Part shown: piece after piece, positions 46,601-53,720 of the stretch
Layout: every line of letters begins with the position of its first letter
Position numbering within the stretch: position 1 is the first letter of the stretch
Translations under genes and position numbers: made by a program
Assembly: GCF_001949145.1 (NCBI RefSeq)
Contig: NW_019091497.1
Location: forward strand, 71,809-125,528
DNA length: 53,720 bases
Source: Acanthaster planci
Taxonomy: Eukaryota; Echinodermata; Asteroidea; Valvatida; Acanthasteridae
Direction of reading: 5' to 3'
The notes under the pieces: generated by a model
What the model was told of the DNA's origin: nothing
Databases searched by the model: none
Seen by the model: only the letters and a program-made list of their open reading frames with translations

Positions 46601-48630
46601 TCCTCAACAAAGCCGACCAAGCATAGATATTTTGCGTTTTATTTTGAAAAACAGTGGGATTCATGAGGTCGTACCAATTATTTTAGGGGGGTTACAAGTA
46701 AACTCCTGAAGAGGGCATTGACCGAGGCAAAAATTACTGAAGCGTGCAGCATTTTGCTTTTGCACAAAATGTTCTAATATAGCTCAAAATCTTTTCTTGC
46801 CTCAAAAGCAGACCTTTTAGTTGGGGAGGGGTGCAGACACATCCCCTGCACCCCTCCCAAGTTACGGGCCTGAGATGGTCCTGTGTGACAACTCCAATAT
46901 TCAGACACACTGCATGCATACACTAGATCTTGTGCATTGTGGAAGTAGGCAGAGCTACATATGTAGATTGTATGTGGACATATTGGAATCGTCTTTGCAT
47001 TTGTCCTAATTGTAAATGCATGCACACAACAGCACTGACTAGCAGTAATCTGTCTCTCTGTTGCCGTTCAGAGGTTCTTGCACACTAGAGTAGAACTTTG
47101 GAAGTGGATTTCTTCAGTTTGGTCCAGATGGAAAGGTTCAGTTTATTGTTTCCAACAATACTTACTTTAATAAGTCCTGCACTTCCCCATATTAACGCCA
47201 GCAGTGGACAACAGTTACTTAATTTTTGCCGTGTTCTTGTTTTCTTTGCTGTTGACAGAATTAGCTGCAAAGCAAGTTCGCGTCAATGCTGTCAAGTAAG
47301 TTTTGTGGAGATTTGATGAGTTATTATATGAGATGCAGTTCGATGGATACAGGGTCTGTTCCTCATGATGAGACGTCTCAACAATCAAAACGTTCCCAGT
47401 GAAATGCTCCTTTTAGAACACTGCCTATTTGTGGCATGAACTAACTTCATTCCGATTCAGAAATTATTGTTCAGAAGTCAGTTTGCATATGTACAGGCCA
47501 GTGTATCCATTTATGAACATTGTCTTGGATTGGAATACTGACGCCAGGCAAACACTGACGTGAGGCAGTTTGAATGTGGAATTCTCTGCATTCAAACCAC
47601 TAGTCCCCCACAGCTCTGATGAAGGCCCATGGGGCCGAAAATTCATCACCTTAGCACACCCGTGAGCATTGGTTTTTCTTACTTTGCCCCTGTATCATTT
47701 ATGAACATGTTGTTTTCAATGAGGAACAGCCAGGGTGCCTAACTGAAGCAAGCAATGTTCTTCCTGCGACGTTCTTTTGCCATCCAACTTTCATGACCCT
47801 CCCTAACTTATTTGCCTTGGAAGAGTTTGATGTTTCCCTCGTGTTCAGTTCTCATTTTTGGAGTTTGCGTCACTAGTGGTAATGAATGCAAGACTATTGT
47901 GATCATTTGTTTGTTTGCATTCTTTGGTCTGCAGTCCTGGCACAATTATGACCCCAGTGCATGAGAGATCTGGTCGGGCTGACTCAGTTGTTGAGGTATT
48001 TTACTAAATCTTAATATCTTTGTTCATTGAAAGAAAAAGGATTCTACCAAAGATGTTTCATTTTTGTTTTTGGAGCTAATCTTACTGGCAGTAAAATTAC
48101 TGCCAGTCAGCTGAGTGAATTCTCCAAATCACCTTCTAAGTGATTGAAATATAATCCAAGTCGACCATGAGTAAGATACAGTGCAACAGGGACCTTAACA
48201 GAAGAATTTCAAACCACGCAGTGATCTTAGAGTGAACATTTCTACTAAACAAAAAGCTTGATATTGACAGTGTCAATGTTTCTGTCTCCTATTAATTGTT
48301 GAAACAAGGCAAGAAACATTGTTTATCTATGAGGGCGGTGGAGAATAAGAAGAATGAGAAGAGCGGAAGGCTTTGCACTCATTTTCCAGGAAATCTGCTG
48401 AGACAAAACCAGTCTTAATGTTCAGGTTGAGGCTAAGGGTGTATCATGTATTTTTGCCCGCTTTCTCTTCCTGGTTTCAGAAAGCTAAGAAGGTGCATGC
48501 CATGGGGCGGATAGGACAGAGCAGCGAGGTTGCTAAGGCCATCTTGTTCCTTGCGTCTGATGATGCCTCCTTTATGACCGGGACAAACCTACCCATCGAT
48601 GGGGGCCGGCATGCCATGTGTCCACGTTGA
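37680..48630 (+). CDS. Classical short-chain dehydrogenase/reductase (FabG-like oxidoreductase)
   Basis: NAD(P)-dependent alcohol/ketone oxidoreductase; substrate not predictable. Exons: 37680-37716, 39952-40094, 41270-41362, 43441-43582, 45269-45309, 45982-46051, 47259-47295, 47935-47995, 48481-48630. All introns are GT-AG, phases agree, total 774 nt = 257 residues, the classic length for the family. Rossmann glycine motif TGASSGIG at 12-19; NNAG at 93-96; catalytic tetrad N119 (RVNVRA), S146 (VNVSSI), Y159 and K163 (YNMSK); PG motif at 189-190; C-terminal [20 protein letters not shown] and [10 protein letters not shown], typical of FabG-like members. No signal or membrane segment is seen, so probably a soluble enzyme. 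The ATG has A at -3. Introns are rich in tandem duplications and miniature elements, and one duplication abuts the exon 3 acceptor. Confidence 0.95.
38145..38308. repeat. 82-bp tandem repeat (2 copies, third copy displaced by insertion)
   Basis: TAAGTTGTCAAGACGCACGC at 38145 recurs at 38227 (TAAGTTGTAAAGACGCACGC), and both units end GGGGAGGGGCTTTCCTCC. A third, partial unit begins at 38889 (TAAGTTGTCAAGACGAATGC), directly after the miniature element inserted at 38315. Confidence 0.9.
38315..38887 (+). mobile_element. piggyBac-type miniature element, copy 1
   Basis: 573 bp bounded by TTAA on both sides (38311-38314, 38888-38891). Terminal inverted repeats CCACTTGCTGTCAGG / GGCAGGAAGTGG. No transposase frame. 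TTAA duplication plus CC-starting ends is the pattern of the piggyBac superfamily. Related copies lie at 48971 and 49604. Lies in intron 1 of the reductase gene. Confidence 0.8.
38941..39173 (+). repeat. Long direct repeat, left copy (ends at the gap)
   Basis: CCTAAGGGAGGTACTTGGAC onward matches 39648-39868 closely, including CAAGTCCCCCTACCCTG, an A-rich run near 39110 and GGGCTTAAGTCCCTTATCCC. It runs into a C run and then N. Either a recent duplication or an assembly duplication around the gap. Confidence 0.85.
39175..39268. other. Assembly gap (94 N)
   Basis: A run of N between a C-rich tract and a 12-bp minisatellite, both difficult to assemble. Confidence 0.99.
39269..39320. repeat. 12-bp minisatellite (GCCTGGCTACCG), at least 4 units
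   Basis: Four nearly identical units follow the gap directly, and decayed units (ACCGGCCTGG, GGCTACCGGGG) recur at 39550-39610. The array probably continues into the gap. Confidence 0.9.
39648..39868 (+). repeat. Long direct repeat, right copy
   Basis: Second copy of 38941-39173, offset about 707 bases. It differs at a few positions and lacks a short TACA-type insertion near the middle. It ends about 85 bases before exon 2 of the reductase gene. Confidence 0.85.
40957..41240. repeat. 144-bp tandem duplication next to reductase exon 3
   Basis: GTCCGACACGTACTCATCAA occurs at 40957 and 41101, and the ~140 bases after each agree at more than 90 percent (GGCTGGTAACCGCAGTATGT, GGTGGTGCTTACTAGAT). 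The second unit ends within about 30 bases of the exon 3 acceptor at 41269. Confidence 0.92.
41460..41720. repeat. AT-rich repeat of AAATCAGATTTTT words
   Basis: AAATCGGATTTTT, AAATCAGATTTTT and a third AAATCAGATTTTTT follow each other at 41489-41541, with related TTTAAATCAAG sequence to 41700. Low-complexity intronic sequence. Confidence 0.6.
41720..43440. other. Reductase intron 3, remainder
   Basis: No further exon or element recognised; several TACATGTA palindromes and one ambiguous base at 42803. The intron ends with a good pyrimidine-rich acceptor at 43440. Confidence 0.45.
44219..45117. mobile_element. hAT-like non-autonomous element with GAGTC/GACTC repeats
   Basis: Ends read CAGTGCTGTAGTACAGTC (44219) and, on the complement from 45117, CAGTGTTGTATGACTCGAG. 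Dense GAGTC words fill 44247-44335 and 44965-45105 (for example GAGTCCGAGTC, GACTCGAGTC), with about 620 bases of unrelated AT-rich filler between. The family is inferred from the CAGTG ends. The 8-bp target duplication is not clear. Lies in reductase intron 4. Confidence 0.55.
46561..46872. mobile_element. Miniature element with CAGGCCCGTAAC-type inverted ends
   Basis: CTGGCCCGTAACTAGG at 46561 is the inverted partner of GTTACGGGCCTG ending 46872. A second hairpin (GGAGGGGTGCAG / CTGCACCCCTCC at 46826-46855) lies near the right end. Non-coding, in reductase intron 6. Superfamily uncertain, possibly hAT. Confidence 0.6.
47502..47710 (+). mobile_element. Short retroposed element with hammerhead-like core and target duplication
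   Basis: TGTATCCATTTATGAACAT (47502-47520) recurs as TGTATCATTTATGAACAT (from 47691), one indel apart, enclosing about 170 bases. The insert contains a perfect 8-bp stem TTTGAATG / CATTCAAA (47569-47598), two ACTGACGCCAGGCA-like units (about 47539-47566) and the ribozyme-like core at 47616-47640. Size and content recall the small hammerhead-bearing retroelements tied to Penelope-like elements, but that link is inference. Lies in reductase intron 7. Confidence 0.45.
47616..47640 (+). ncRNA. Hammerhead-ribozyme-like core
   Basis: CTGATGA (47616-47622), then a stem GGCCC-ATG-GGGCC, then GAAA (47637-47640). This is the order of the conserved hammerhead core (CUGAUGA, stem II, GAAA). I could not pair convincing stems I and III, and the cleavage-site triplet is unclear, so it may be a decayed copy. 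Confidence 0.35.
48084..48107. repeat. Perfect 11-bp palindrome
   Basis: ACTGGCAGTAA and TTACTGCCAGT are separated by AA. Short hairpin in reductase intron 8. Confidence 0.8.
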
Positions 48631-48970
48631 TTCAGCTGGATGAGAAAGTTTACCTGTGGTGCTGTCTTCACACGTTGGACAACTTGCTCGTGATACCAAC
48701 ATTAAGATTATTGAAAGAATCTGATTGGCATCTTATTAGATCAAGCTCGTGTGTTGGAATGCCTCAGGAAAATTGTTCATTCATTTTGGCAGGGATGGCT
48801 GGTATGATCCTGACTGATTCATCTTCGCTATTTTTGAGTTGGTATGCGTGTGAAATTATCATACGTGTATGTTCCCATGCACATCGGTGATCCTAGGCTG
48901 ACCCAAGGTTTGAGATCCTCTCTAATCTGGATTGATCTTGAATTTACCCAGTTCACATTTACCACTTTGA
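48631..48970. other. 3' flank of the reductase gene
   Basis: Probably 3' untranslated sequence. No AATAAA close to the stop; the first clear candidates on the plus strand are far downstream (near 50877), so the polyadenylation site is not placed. Confidence 0.35.
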
Positions 48971-49480
48971 CCACTTGCTGCCGGATGCTTTTAAAAATGT
49001 AGGGCACATATACAGGAGATTTTCAAGATTTTCAGTTTTTTAAATTCTTCAAAAATTCATTTCATTTAATGGATGTTTACACCCACACAAATGACTGTTT
49101 GGTGTTACTCTAAGCTTACAGGCAACCTTCATTGACTACTGAGTATTTCAGCCGGGCCTGCCACCCTGCAAAGAGAGCCCAGAATTGTGAGGTGTTGCAT
49201 AATTTTTTCCATTATCCCCAGTGAATGAGGGTGGCGTCTTTTCAAACGCGGTTGGATTAGCATGCAGCGGTGCTGTGTTGCTCATCAATGGGGCCCTGGA
49301 GCACTTTTGTCTGCGGTGCTAATCCGCGGGCGCGCTATGGCCAAAACAATGGTATACTGTTTACAAACAGTGACGGATTACCTCCCAAAATGCAAGCCGA
49401 AAAATGATGCCAATTCCCAGCAGCAGGTCTTTTATTCGGAGTACGGTCTTTTGTTACACGGACTAGCTCTTTGTAGGCAC
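48971..49480 (+). mobile_element. piggyBac-type miniature element, copy 2 (right end lost)
   Basis: Starts CCACTTGCTGCCGG after TTGA (a one-base change from TTAA). It aligns through its length with copy 1: TTTCAAGATTTTC, TTCATTTAATGG, TTTACACCCAC, GTATACTGTTT, CCCAGCAGC, GGTCTTTTGTTA. Near 49480 the similarity stops and no right inverted end follows. Confidence 0.7.
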
Positions 49481-49603
49481 CCCAGCTCTCTTTTGCTATG
49501 CCAGTCGTTGTTTTGGTCTATCAGTGGTTGGCACACTGTGGCAAGCCATTGGTATAAAAGCAGAACAATAGTCCACAGTGTTAAATACCTCTACGAGTTT
49601 TAA

Positions 49604-50192
49604 CCACTTCCTGCCGGGGACACCGGATCTGGACACATATGCTCTGTATGCGTGGCCGGGGTCTCCGAATTTAGACAAAGGGAACAGGGCCCTGTAACAA
49701 AAGACTGTTCTCGGAACAAAAGACCAGGCTGCTGGGCATTACCAACATTTTTTCACTCTCAAAATTGGAGATAATCCTGCCTTGTTTTGAAACAGTATAC
49801 CACGGTTTGGGCATTTAGAGCGAGCGGAGTACCACCGGGGACAAAAGCACTCCACCACCGCAGCGATGAGCCACACAGCACCGCTGCACGCTAATCTGGC
49901 CCCTATTGAAAAGAGGTCAGCAGTACACTGAGCCAGGTTCGTGAACAAAAGAATATTACGTAATGCCACAAAATCTGGGCTCTTTTTACAAGGCTGCAGG
50001 CCTGGCTGAAATACTCGGGCGTCAATAGATTTTGTCTGTCTGGCTAGAGTGGACACCAGACATGCCTTCACGTGTTTGTAAGTGTCCAGTAAATGAAGAT
50101 AGGAATTTTTAAAGAATTTCAAAAACAAAAAAAAATGATAACTATCCCGCCCCAGCATCATCAATATTGATAAATGCCCCGGCAGGAAGTGG
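49604..50192 (-). mobile_element. piggyBac-type miniature element, copy 3 (inverted)
   Basis: 589 bp with TTAA at both sides (49600-49603, 50193-50196) and ends CCACTTCCTGCCGGGG / CCCCGGCAGGAAGTGG. The interior matches copy 1 in inverse orientation (AGTATACCACGGTTTG, GCAGCGATGAGCC, TAATCTGGCCCCTATTGAAA). It faces copy 2 across about 120 bases. Confidence 0.82.
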
Positions 50193-50634
50193 TTAACGCA
50201 AAATAATAATCATCCCAAATATGTACTGAAAATACATCTACCCCATTCCACATAAACATGCGGCTAATGTGCAGTTCAAGGCAAAACCAAGGGTGAACTT
50301 CTGAAGTGTCTCCTAATAACAATATACCATCCCCAGTGTTGTCAAAGCTTAGAATTTGTATGTAATTCTTTCATCCATCAATCCTTCCATTGCAGTTGCA
50401 TCATTTGGATATACTGGACTGATTCTATTTCTTTGAAGACATTTGAAAAGGACAGTATAAAAATTGTGATTTACTTGTGATTTACATCAAGTTGTATTCA
50501 ATGGCCATTAAATGAATTTGAGCTTGTTTCCTCAAAGAAAAAGCCGTGTACTATCAACATGTGTCTCAATTTATTGATCAACTTTTTGTAAAATTTGTTT
50601 TCAGTTAGAATCGACATTCATTTACATATTATTA

Positions 50635-50815
50635 CTGTCGACTCTCGTTGTTACAAAGTTGCAGAGACCAGACAAATTACTTTGTTATATCCTGAACTTT
50701 GTTACGAGTGGAAAAACAAAGAAAAACATATGAATTCAAGAAAGTGGGATTCGCAGAATTTGTTCTTTATAAAAGGATTTTGTTATAATAGTGTTCTTTA
50801 TAATGAGAGTCGACT
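50635..50815. mobile_element. Small pogo/Tigger-like miniature element
   Basis: Left end CTGTCGACTCTCGTTGTTAC and right end, complemented, TAGTCGACTCTCATTATAAAG. TA lies at both outer edges. About 180 bases, non-coding. The end sequence is similar to pogo/Tigger-type termini; the family is inference. Confidence 0.55.
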
Positions 50816-51040
50816 ATAGTTGTGCACCGATGACTTTGAATGAAGTTACGATTGCAGGAAATTCAGGACATGCAGAAATAAACTCTATTTATATTTTGTT
50901 GAGGGACACAGCTGTTTGAAAATGGTCTCATTTTGCTCTAAGAAAACAAATCTGCCATAATTGGGAGGTTAGGGCTAACATAATGAAACACGTCTGCTGC
51001 AATTATTATAAACAAGTGTAATGTTGAATAAGCTACATGT

Positions 51041-51304
51041 AATTGATTCAATATTTTTGCCCTGCCCGACGTGTATTATCACACTGAGTATACAGTGTGA
51101 ACAGGTTCGTAAACAAAAGAAAATTACGTAAAACCGCTTAATCTGGGCTCTTTTTACATGGCAGCAGTCCTGGCTGAGATACTCCAGCATCAATAGATGT
51201 TGTCTTTCAGATTAGAGTAGAACCAGACAGTCCTTCGTGTATTGTCACACTGTATACTCAGTGTGATAATACACGTCGGGCAGGGCAAAAATCTTGAATT
51301 AATT
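51041..51304. mobile_element. Foldback with 60-bp near-perfect arms around a captured repeat fragment
   Basis: Left arm 51041-51100 and right arm 51245-51304 are complementary at all but two of 60 positions; both carry TTGCCCTGCCCGACGTGTAT and the palindrome TCACACTGAGTATACAGTGTGA-like core. The 144-base interior aligns with 49930-50070 of the inverted piggyBac-type copy (GGTTCGTAAACAAAAGAA, AATCTGGGCTCTTTTTACA, TCAATAGAT). No reading frame. Confidence 0.9.
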
Positions 51305-51309
51305 AACAT

Positions 51310-52747
51310 CTCCCCCGTGCAAATCAATCCTTGGGAAAAGCTTCATGTACGTGTACTCCATATACAAAGGCAGAAGATGGAGTCACAGGTAAAACGAGCA
51401 ACAGAACAGAACTGACAGGGCCAGTCACATCAGCAGTGTTCCACCTGTGGTTATACATTTCTGCAAGAGTTTGAACAGCCATTAACAGTTAACATTACCA
51501 TACCTCATACATATTCATGACAGACTGCCGAACTCTCATTGATGCATTCACAGTAATGCACCAGCTGCTATTTTTGCTGTTTGCCAAGCGCACACACGAT
51601 TGTTCACGCAAGGAGTAAATATGGATGTGTTTTTAACTGTCGCATTTTGTCCCAAAAGAATTAGTCGGCCATCCATGACCGTGTATGAATAAATAACATA
51701 TCATTGGAAAGAGGAGGTAGGAGGCTTTAAGGTGCTACATGTACTACTCACTTTGGTGTAAAACTAACACAATTTTCACCAACTTGAACAGAAATCTTGT
51801 TGGGTTTTTTTGATACACACTGTATATTTATACTTGTGAATAAGCATACAGGCAGTAGTTCAAATGAAAAAGTTCAAAATGGGCCTTATATTTATACCAA
51901 GTTTTTAGTCCCTTTTGCGGCCATAATGGAACAAAAGTTACATGTAAGGTTTGATATAAAAACAATCATTGATTTTTATTTCAAAACAGACTCATTCATG
52001 AGTCTCAATCCAGTTATGGTTTCCACATTGATAAGCACAGAAAACAGGCTGTGGAGTGCTTAGGACAAAAATCTAAAACCATCAGGGAAATGCAGCTATT
52101 GTGATGGTACATGTACATGTATAAAGAGCACTGGACCCTTTACTGTGTTTTGTGCCACATGATTTTTGACTAAGACTAGTTTATAATTCCAAGTAAGCTT
52201 CAGGTCAAAGGGCTTTACTCAAAGGAACGGCAGTACCACATTAAAACTTCACTGAAATTTCTGACTGTAAAATCAGTTCCACTTCATGGTTAAGTATGGA
52301 ATAACGCTAAGTTTTAAATCAATCATGTTCACTGATGCAGTTTAGATTTCCCATGGCGTATCTGCTCTATGCATGGCTGACTGTACAGCAGGATGTATAG
52401 AGCACATTTCTATGGCATAACTACAGAGCAACAGATGAGTCTTTCTTGTTGAAGCTTACTTTACAGTCATCCAAATGTGGCCTCTGCCATACATGTAGCA
52501 TGAAGCTTGGTGACTGCAACTTTGTTGATCTGGACTAGGAGATTATGCTGACTTGATGTGTGATCTATCTGCATGCATTGAAACACCATGTTGCATCCAG
52601 GAGAGTGATTCATGCCACTTCCACAAAAACTGAAGTTTGGTGTAGAAACCATTCTTCCATCAACCCCTGAAGGAACATGCCCATTCTGAGGGTCATGACC
52701 AGTAAGATCAGAATAAATGTGGCCAACGTTTGTGTGCTGCTTCAAGT
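51310..52747. other. No gene seen; contains the TOMM7 3' region
   Basis: AT-rich, several TACATGTA words. Minus-strand 3' untranslated sequence of TOMM7 must start at 52747; a possible AATAAA signal on the minus strand lies near 51977. The 96-codon frame at 52467-52757 overlaps the TOMM7 last exon in another frame and is not coding. Confidence 0.4.
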
Positions 52748-53597
52748 CTATGCCCAAAGTAAATGAAATATTGTCAATGGCGGCATTCCTTGCTCTGCTC
52801 CTTTCTTGAAGCCTGCGATGTGGACAAAATAAAAAAGAAGCCTTTACAACTTCTTAATGTTGGGCATCAATTCACACTTGTTCTAGTTCTAAAGCTTAGT
52901 CACTGTTGTGGGAAATTTTGGTGAGCTGTGCATCCGGCCACCAAGTTGTTGAGTTCTTTAATGGTGTTATGCCCTAACTACAGCACTGTCCAAACTATAG
53001 GCCTAGTTGGGAATCCCAACTGTAATACTACAGTTCGTTGGGCTGGCCCATTTTAGTTTTGATGGTCCCAACTGTAGTTCGCAGTTGGACTGGTTAAAAA
53101 TATATGTAATTGTCATTGCAAATTTGAACAAAAATTTGCTTGTTGGTTGTCTGAGATCAAGCTTCACACTTTCTTCCATATACTGTACATGTAGTTGGAT
53201 GTCATTTCAGCAGGGCAGAATCACAGTTACATGTTGGGTAGGGGGTTAGCAGGTTAGGGATATAATGTATAAACACCAAGTTTAAAAATACTGCTGGTTA
53301 TGCCGGTATGTGAAACTAACATGACTAAAGCAACACTTCCTTAGTGTCAATTTTCCCAGGCCGAATGGACTTATCTTCAAATAATATGGAAATACAAGGT
53401 GACTATGGTGAGGTAGAAGATAAAGAATGGGGGAAGGGGTGCACTCGACCATGTCGACGGAACCCACAAGACAGATGACAACGACTAGATGACTTACCTA
53501 AGTAAAGTAGAAACGGAATAAAACCAAACTGGAAGGTCATTTTAGCAACCGTCATGACATTTGTCACCCTCTGTCTAGTTTCTGGTTTCAGCTTCAT
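52748..53597 (-). CDS. TOMM7: Mitochondrial import receptor subunit TOM7 homolog
   Basis: Small tail-anchored subunit of the TOM complex in the outer mitochondrial membrane, which modulates assembly and stability of the protein-import pore. Two exons on the minus strand: 53597-53498 and 52812-52748, GT-AG intron of 685 bases, phase consistent, 165 nt = 54 residues plus TAG (family about 55). The protein begins MKLKPETRQRVTNVMTVAKM, then the single membrane segment with the conserved GFIPFLLYLG; across the splice it continues FKKGAEQGMPPLTIFHLLWA, matching the family pattern GFIP-x-x-x-YLGF-x-x-G and the terminal P-x-x-x-x-LLW. The start has A at -3. The gene converges on the reductase gene. 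The match covers the whole length, so the assignment is firm. Confidence 0.95.
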
Positions 53598-53720
53598 TGT
53601 GTTTGTGGACTTTTCACTTCGCCACTAGCTCTGCTAAAGTAGAAATGAAAGCCCCAAATTGATGCACAACTACATGCACGGCGACCGGTACAAAGGCTGT
53701 AGTGAGGGTGTACCTCACTT

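Noticed and set aside
52467-52757. 96-codon minus-strand open frame as a separate gene
   Set aside because: It overlaps TOMM7 exon 2 in another frame, has no recognisable domain, and the TOMM7 reading is complete and conserved.

Overview
The window is genomic DNA of an animal. Its genes are split by GT-AG introns and encode animal-type proteins, and the rest is packed with metazoan transposon families (Penelope, Tx1-like LINE, BEL/Pao, DIRS-like, mariner, piggyBac-type and hAT-type miniature elements). This mix, together with a strong excess of the palindrome TACATGTA, suggests a marine invertebrate, perhaps an invertebrate deuterostome. That placement is inference. Two runs of N (26055-26156 and 39175-39268) mark assembly gaps.

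Three host genes can be rebuilt exon by exon, with every splice phase consistent. (1) An organic anion transporter of the SLCO/OATP family lies on the minus strand at 6772-17092: 8 coding exons, 689 residues. (2) A classical short-chain dehydrogenase/reductase lies on the plus strand at 37680-48630: 9 coding exons, 257 residues. (3) TOMM7, the small subunit of the mitochondrial outer-membrane translocase, lies on the minus strand at 52748-53597: 2 exons, 54 residues. They look functionally unrelated. The reductase and TOMM7 converge tail to tail.

Layout: 1-6350 is a cluster of minus-strand retroelement remnants: a Penelope-like fragment cut by the window edge, a decayed Tx1-like LINE, and a BEL/Pao element with a 5-bp target duplication AAGTT and a large internal deletion. 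6772-17092 is the transporter gene; its introns carry a hAT-like element, a TGGCCC-rich miniature element and a foldback. 17560-21300 holds a possible gypsy-like remnant, a mariner with an internal deletion, a 100-bp tandem repeat and a nested foldback. 21300-27800 has no recognisable gene apart from a tRNA-derived SINE that runs into a gap. 27800-32960 is a GC-rich, frameshifted DIRS-type tyrosine-recombinase retrotransposon. 33000-37679 holds foldbacks and small remnants. The reductase introns (37717-48480) and the 4 kb downstream hold several miniature elements, tandem duplications and a short element with a hammerhead-like core.

Most notable: a perfectly duplicated splice donor in the transporter whose second copy would shift the frame; a piggyBac-type miniature element caught in a tandem repeat whose neighbouring copy preserves the empty TTAA site; a 60-bp near-perfect inverted repeat enclosing a piece of that same family; and a ~170-bp element flanked by an ~18-bp duplication and carrying a hammerhead-like core.
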